A stretch of 39,164 nucleotides of DNA from CAYMUL01 sp964393605 (lineage in GTDB: Bacteria; Bacteroidota; Ignavibacteria; Ignavibacteriales; Ignavibacteriaceae). Positions 36,635 through 39,164 of the stretch are shown here, one piece after another (the stretch's first letter is position 1; every line of letters begins with the position of its first letter). A program made the position numbers and the translations under genes. Below the pieces are notes generated by a model, which saw only the letters and a program-made list of their open reading frames with translations, was not told the origin of the DNA and made no database searches. Location of the stretch: NCBI GenBank assembly GCA_964393605.1, contig CAYMUL010000033.1, positions 1 to 39,164 of the forward strand, read 5' to 3'.

Positions 36635-37705
36635 TTATTTTATTACTAATCCGTAATATTCCTCTCTCACTTGTTCGCCAAATTGTGTTCTGAAAGTAAT
36701 TGTTAACTTTATGTCCACATCAGAACCAACTTCCATCAATTCCATAAATTCAGGGTTCACATCGATATCGATGTAAGAAAACACTCCGCCTCCACCCCTT
36801 ACTCTCGCACCTGAAACAAAATTTTCCGGATCGGAGCGAACAGAAAGGTTCTTAACTTCCGGTTTAATTGCAACATAGCCATTCGGAGTTTTTCCGAAGT
36901 ACGTGAAGAGGAAAGATTTGCTTGAAGGATTTCCGGGCGTTATCCATGTGTCTTGAGTTTTTTGTTGATCAGATGCCCAACTATTAAATTTTGAAATGGC
37001 TGGTTTATCAATTGTAAATTGCCATGAAGTAGCTCCGGTTTGTCCGTTTTGTCCAAATGTAAATTCTTTCCCTTCATAAAGACCTTTAACCGTAACACGT
37101 TTACCAACATTATTAATATTATTAGTTAATGTATCTAACTTTACAATAGGACCTTTTCCACTGACGAGAGTATTTCCTCCGTCATCAGTCATTACGAATG
37201 AATATTTCGTTGGGTCGTTATATTCAATTGTTGCGAAACTGAAAGTCGCTGATTCCGTATAAAAATATGAAGATCTAACATCGATAGGTGCAGCCAAAGT
37301 CGGATATGAAACTATGATCGGATAAAAAACTTCTTTTGTTGCAGAACCCAATTCTGTACTTGCCGAAACTCTAAGTTTAGCATAATATCGACCGGGCTGC
37401 TCAACTTTAGGATGTAATACTATATTCACAGTAGCACCTCTTCCACCTTTAACCTTAAGAGCTAATTCCTCTTTTGTCGGTTTTTGAGTGAAGTTAGTAA
37501 TATCCATAATTTTATTTTGATTTGCATCCAATAGTTCTGCGGAGTAATCTATCTTAAGTACATTCTGCAGAGAGATTGCCCCGAAAGACGGAACATTGAA
37601 TGCGGCATTCGTAACAGCTTTAACAGTATCTTCAGATATCGATTCTTTTTGTGCAAAAGTCAAACTGGTTATAAAGCACAAAAAAAGCAAAATAGCTTTT
37701 CTCAT
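36635..37705 (-). CDS. Exported Ig-like protein, candidate detached C-terminal half of GldM
   Basis: A 356-residue protein with a signal peptide (MRKAILLFLCFITSLTFAQ) and no further membrane helix. The mature part is beta-rich with repeated strand patterns (ATVNIVLHPKVEQPGRYYAK, EVFYPIIVSYP, SFVMTDDGGNTLVSGKGP), consistent with two or three Ig-like domains, and ends in YGLVIK. It follows a short gldM-like gene whose product has only the membrane helix and one periplasmic portion, so it may supply the outer periplasmic domains that GldM has in one chain. That link rests on position and fold type only. A GAGGG ribosome site precedes the ATG. Confidence 0.72.
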   Translation of the reverse strand: MRKAILLFLCFITSLTFAQKESISEDTVKAVTNAAFNVPSFGAISLQNVLKIDYSAELLDANQNKIMDITNFTQKPTKEELALKVKGGRGATVNIVLHPKVEQPGRYYAKLRVSASTELGSATKEVFYPIIVSYPTLAAPIDVRSSYFYTESATFSFATIEYNDPTKYSFVMTDDGGNTLVSGKGPIVKLDTLTNNINNVGKRVTVKGLYEGKEFTFGQNGQTGATSWQFTIDKPAISKFNSWASDQQKTQDTWITPGNPSSKSFLFTYFGKTPNGYVAIKPEVKNLSVRSDPENFVSGARVRGGGGVFSYIDIDVNPEFMELMEVGSDVDIKLTITFRTQFGEQVREEYYGLVIK

Positions 37706-37742
37706 TGGTCCCTCATTAATGAAAGATTAAATTAAATAAATT

Positions 37743-37775
37743 AAAAAAAGTCCGGAGTTGAATCCACCCCGGACT
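37743..37775 (-). terminator. Intrinsic terminator-like hairpin inside the operon
   Basis: On the minus strand, AGTCCGG (37775-37769) pairs perfectly with CCGGACT (37755-37749) across a 13-nt loop and is followed by a run of six T. It lies between the short gldM-like gene and the next exported gene, so it probably trims or attenuates the message, giving more GldL/GldM than the downstream products. Confidence 0.8.
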
Positions 37776-37782
37776 GAAAAAA

Positions 37783-38406
37783 TTAGAATTCTATTTCTAA
37801 ACCTTTTTTCTGGACTCCACCCTGGCGCTTAGCCATAATGGTGAACAGCTCAGCATCGCTTTTGGCTGTTTCCATACTTCCGATCATTTCCTTCAAAGCT
37901 TCATATAGATGAGGCAACTCTTTCAGATAACCGGGCAATTCACGTTTTACTTCGCAGTAAATGGTGAATTTGAATTCTCCTTCGTTAGTTATTCCGGCGG
38001 TAAAGATACCTGCACCTTGATTATTAATAACTTTATAAGGACCATCACCGGCATCGGCAGAATTGATTCCACCGCTCGGCCATCCTTGAGGTGCTTTGTT
38101 TCCACTCGCATTGATGTAGAAAACTAAGCCGTCTTTCTCTTCGTCAGAAACTAAACCGAATACGCTGAAGCTAACTTCAGCAGAAGGATTTTCCTTTGAG
38201 CCGACATTGTAATCGAGAAGTTTGGGATTTGCAGTAAGCTGAATTGGCTTTTTATAAGATTCCGCAATGCTTGCAAGCATTTTGTCTCTAACAGCATGCT
38301 CTTGTTCTTCGAGTTCATCACGTTCCGTGATTACTACCATCAATTCAGACAGCAGTAAAACATAAAGAACAAAGTAGAGCATTTTAGAGCCACTACCTTT
38401 AGCCAT
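37783..38406 (-). CDS. GldM-like protein, short form (membrane anchor and first periplasmic region)
   Basis: A 207-residue protein with one N-terminal membrane helix (about 9-27, KMLYFVLYVLLLSELMVVI) and a periplasmic remainder. The layout and position right after the GldL-like gene match GldM/PorM, the periplasm-spanning shaft of the T9SS motor, but that family is usually over 500 residues with four periplasmic domains. Here the chain ends after the first region, and the following gene is a separate exported Ig-like protein. A good AAAGGAG site precedes the ATG. A terminator-like hairpin follows the stop within a few bases. Sequence likeness to GldM is weak by eye; helix, order and neighbours carry the call. 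Confidence 0.65.
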   Translation of the reverse strand: MAKGSGSKMLYFVLYVLLLSELMVVITERDELEEQEHAVRDKMLASIAESYKKPIQLTANPKLLDYNVGSKENPSAEVSFSVFGLVSDEEKDGLVFYINASGNKAPQGWPSGGINSADAGDGPYKVINNQGAGIFTAGITNEGEFKFTIYCEVKRELPGYLKELPHLYEALKEMIGSMETAKSDAELFTIMAKRQGGVQKKGLEIEF

Positions 38407-38441
38407 TACAAAACTCCTTTTGTTTTATTCATGAATTGATG

Positions 38442-38960
38442 TTATTTAAATACTTGTTTTAATTCGGAGAGTGATTTAAAGAAATCTTGCTTAACAGCAG
38501 CTAATCTCTTATTCACTTCACCAAGACCGTCGATATAAGAATTCAATGCTTTCACATCTGCTTCTGCAATATTCTTCAGTTCAGAAAGTTGAGCTTTGAT
38601 TCTTTGTAATTCGCCATCGGTAGGTGCGGCTTTTTGTTCTGCATGACCACCATGACCAGCATCTTCTTCGGGGGTAAAAAATGTTACGAGTGCTAATGTT
38701 AAAAGCAATCCGAACTCTAAGAACAAAGCAACCATAACCCAGTTAACTGATACTTTATGTGCTTCGTCAAAGAGGAATTTAGGTACGATTGGTATTCCGT
38801 AAGCGGCGGTTCCTAATCCGCGTAATCCAATGATTATGATTAAGATTGCAGCTCCCATGTAAACCAAACCTTGTACGTTATTTGCGTACTGCGGGATGAA
38901 CTTGTAGACCATAAAACGACCAAAGGCAGTTTTCGGACCACTCTGTTGTTGACCGGCCAA
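38442..38960 (-). CDS. GldL-like T9SS motor inner-membrane protein
   Basis: A 172-residue protein with two membrane helices (about 30-48 and 72-95) and a C-terminal coiled coil (about 115-172, ELQRIKAQLSELKNIAEAD). The second helix contains a buried glutamate, E82 in VALFLEFGLLL, at the place where GldL has the charged residue thought to couple proton flow to rotation. A glycine-rich HGGHAEQ stretch links helix and coil. The start is TTG, supported by AAGGAG 8 nt upstream; no closer ATG exists. It is the first gene of the locus, and the 204 bp to its right show no gldK. Confidence 0.72.
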   Translation of the reverse strand: MAGQQQSGPKTAFGRFMVYKFIPQYANNVQGLVYMGAAILIIIIGLRGLGTAAYGIPIVPKFLFDEAHKVSVNWVMVALFLEFGLLLTLALVTFFTPEEDAGHGGHAEQKAAPTDGELQRIKAQLSELKNIAEADVKALNSYIDGLGEVNKRLAAVKQDFFKSLSELKQVFK

Positions 38961-39164
38961 TGTTACTCTCCTTGTTTTGTGATTGAATATGTTGAATAAT
39001 ACATTTTACTAATTCAGTTAGTTTAGTTAATAAGTAAAATTTTGTTGTATGCAAAGTAATAAATTTTTTATTAAAAAAAATTTTTTTTAATGTGATTTAT
39101 TCCATTTAATCATTGCTGTCCAAAATAAAATAGAGATAAGGAAAAAGTTTCAAATACAACTTGA
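38961..39164 (-). promoter_or_regulatory. Upstream region of the T9SS-like locus
   Basis: This AT-rich leader has no gene. It holds a 12-bp inverted repeat with one mismatch (ATTTTACTAATT at 39003-39014, AATAAGTAAAAT at 39029-39040) about 45 nt before the TTG start, and a perfect 22-bp palindrome made of A8T8 flanked by ATT/AAT (39070-39091), likely curved DNA. TTACTTTG on the minus strand between them resembles the Bacteroidota -7 element TAnnTTTG with one mismatch, so the promoter may lie near 39045-39055. Confidence 0.4.

Overview
The window looks like a chromosomal piece of a Gram-negative, AT-rich member of the Bacteroidota/Ignavibacteria (FCB) group. The reasons are a type IX secretion (T9SS) C-terminal sorting tail of the Ignavibacteria-like kind (YPNPFNP ... 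LYDILGRRVATL ... SGIYIYR ... KMVLLK), GldL/GldM-like inner-membrane proteins, several predicted outer-membrane barrels, and squalene synthesis by HpnCDE. No 16S or other taxonomic marker is present, so the assignment is an inference.

Left part, 1-12.8 kb. A minus-strand transporter operon (NSS-family sodium symporter, SLC1/DAACS dicarboxylate-amino acid symporter, then a secreted endonuclease/exonuclease/phosphatase-fold protein that runs off the left edge) faces a divergent plus-strand pair (APC amino acid permease, overlapping DNA polymerase I). DNA polymerase I converges on a minus-strand hpnC-hpnD-hpnE squalene operon, and the two stop codons share the tetramer TTAA. A DUF1016/YhcG-type PDDEXK nuclease gene sits just upstream of hpnC and is bracketed by a 92-bp direct repeat of hpnC coding sequence. 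It therefore looks like an insertion into the 5' end of hpnC that left hpnC with a new N-terminus.

Middle, 12.8-14.7 kb. About 1 kb of apparently non-coding DNA carries low-complexity and interspersed-repeat-like sequence, followed by a plus-strand metallo-beta-lactamase-fold hydrolase.

Right part, 14.7-39 kb. Nine consecutive minus-strand genes, read right to left, form one apparent locus: gldL-like; a short gldM-like gene (membrane anchor plus a periplasmic part); an intrinsic-terminator-like hairpin; a separate exported protein that may stand for the rest of GldM; two tandem copies of a two-gene unit (families A and B, exported, probably outer-membrane barrels); a giant surface protein of about 5026 residues with 48 tandem Ig-like repeats, a dockerin-like segment, a cohesin-like domain and a T9SS sorting tail; and a cohesin-domain lipoprotein. 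The simplest reading is a T9SS-type motor/secretion module encoded with its own giant substrate and a possible cohesin anchor for it. I know of no described name for the A/B pair or for this arrangement. This is the best candidate for a new system here.

Limits: all family calls were made by eye from motifs, without searches. Start codons were chosen from Shine-Dalgarno-like sequence and signal peptide position. Functions of the A and B families are unknown.
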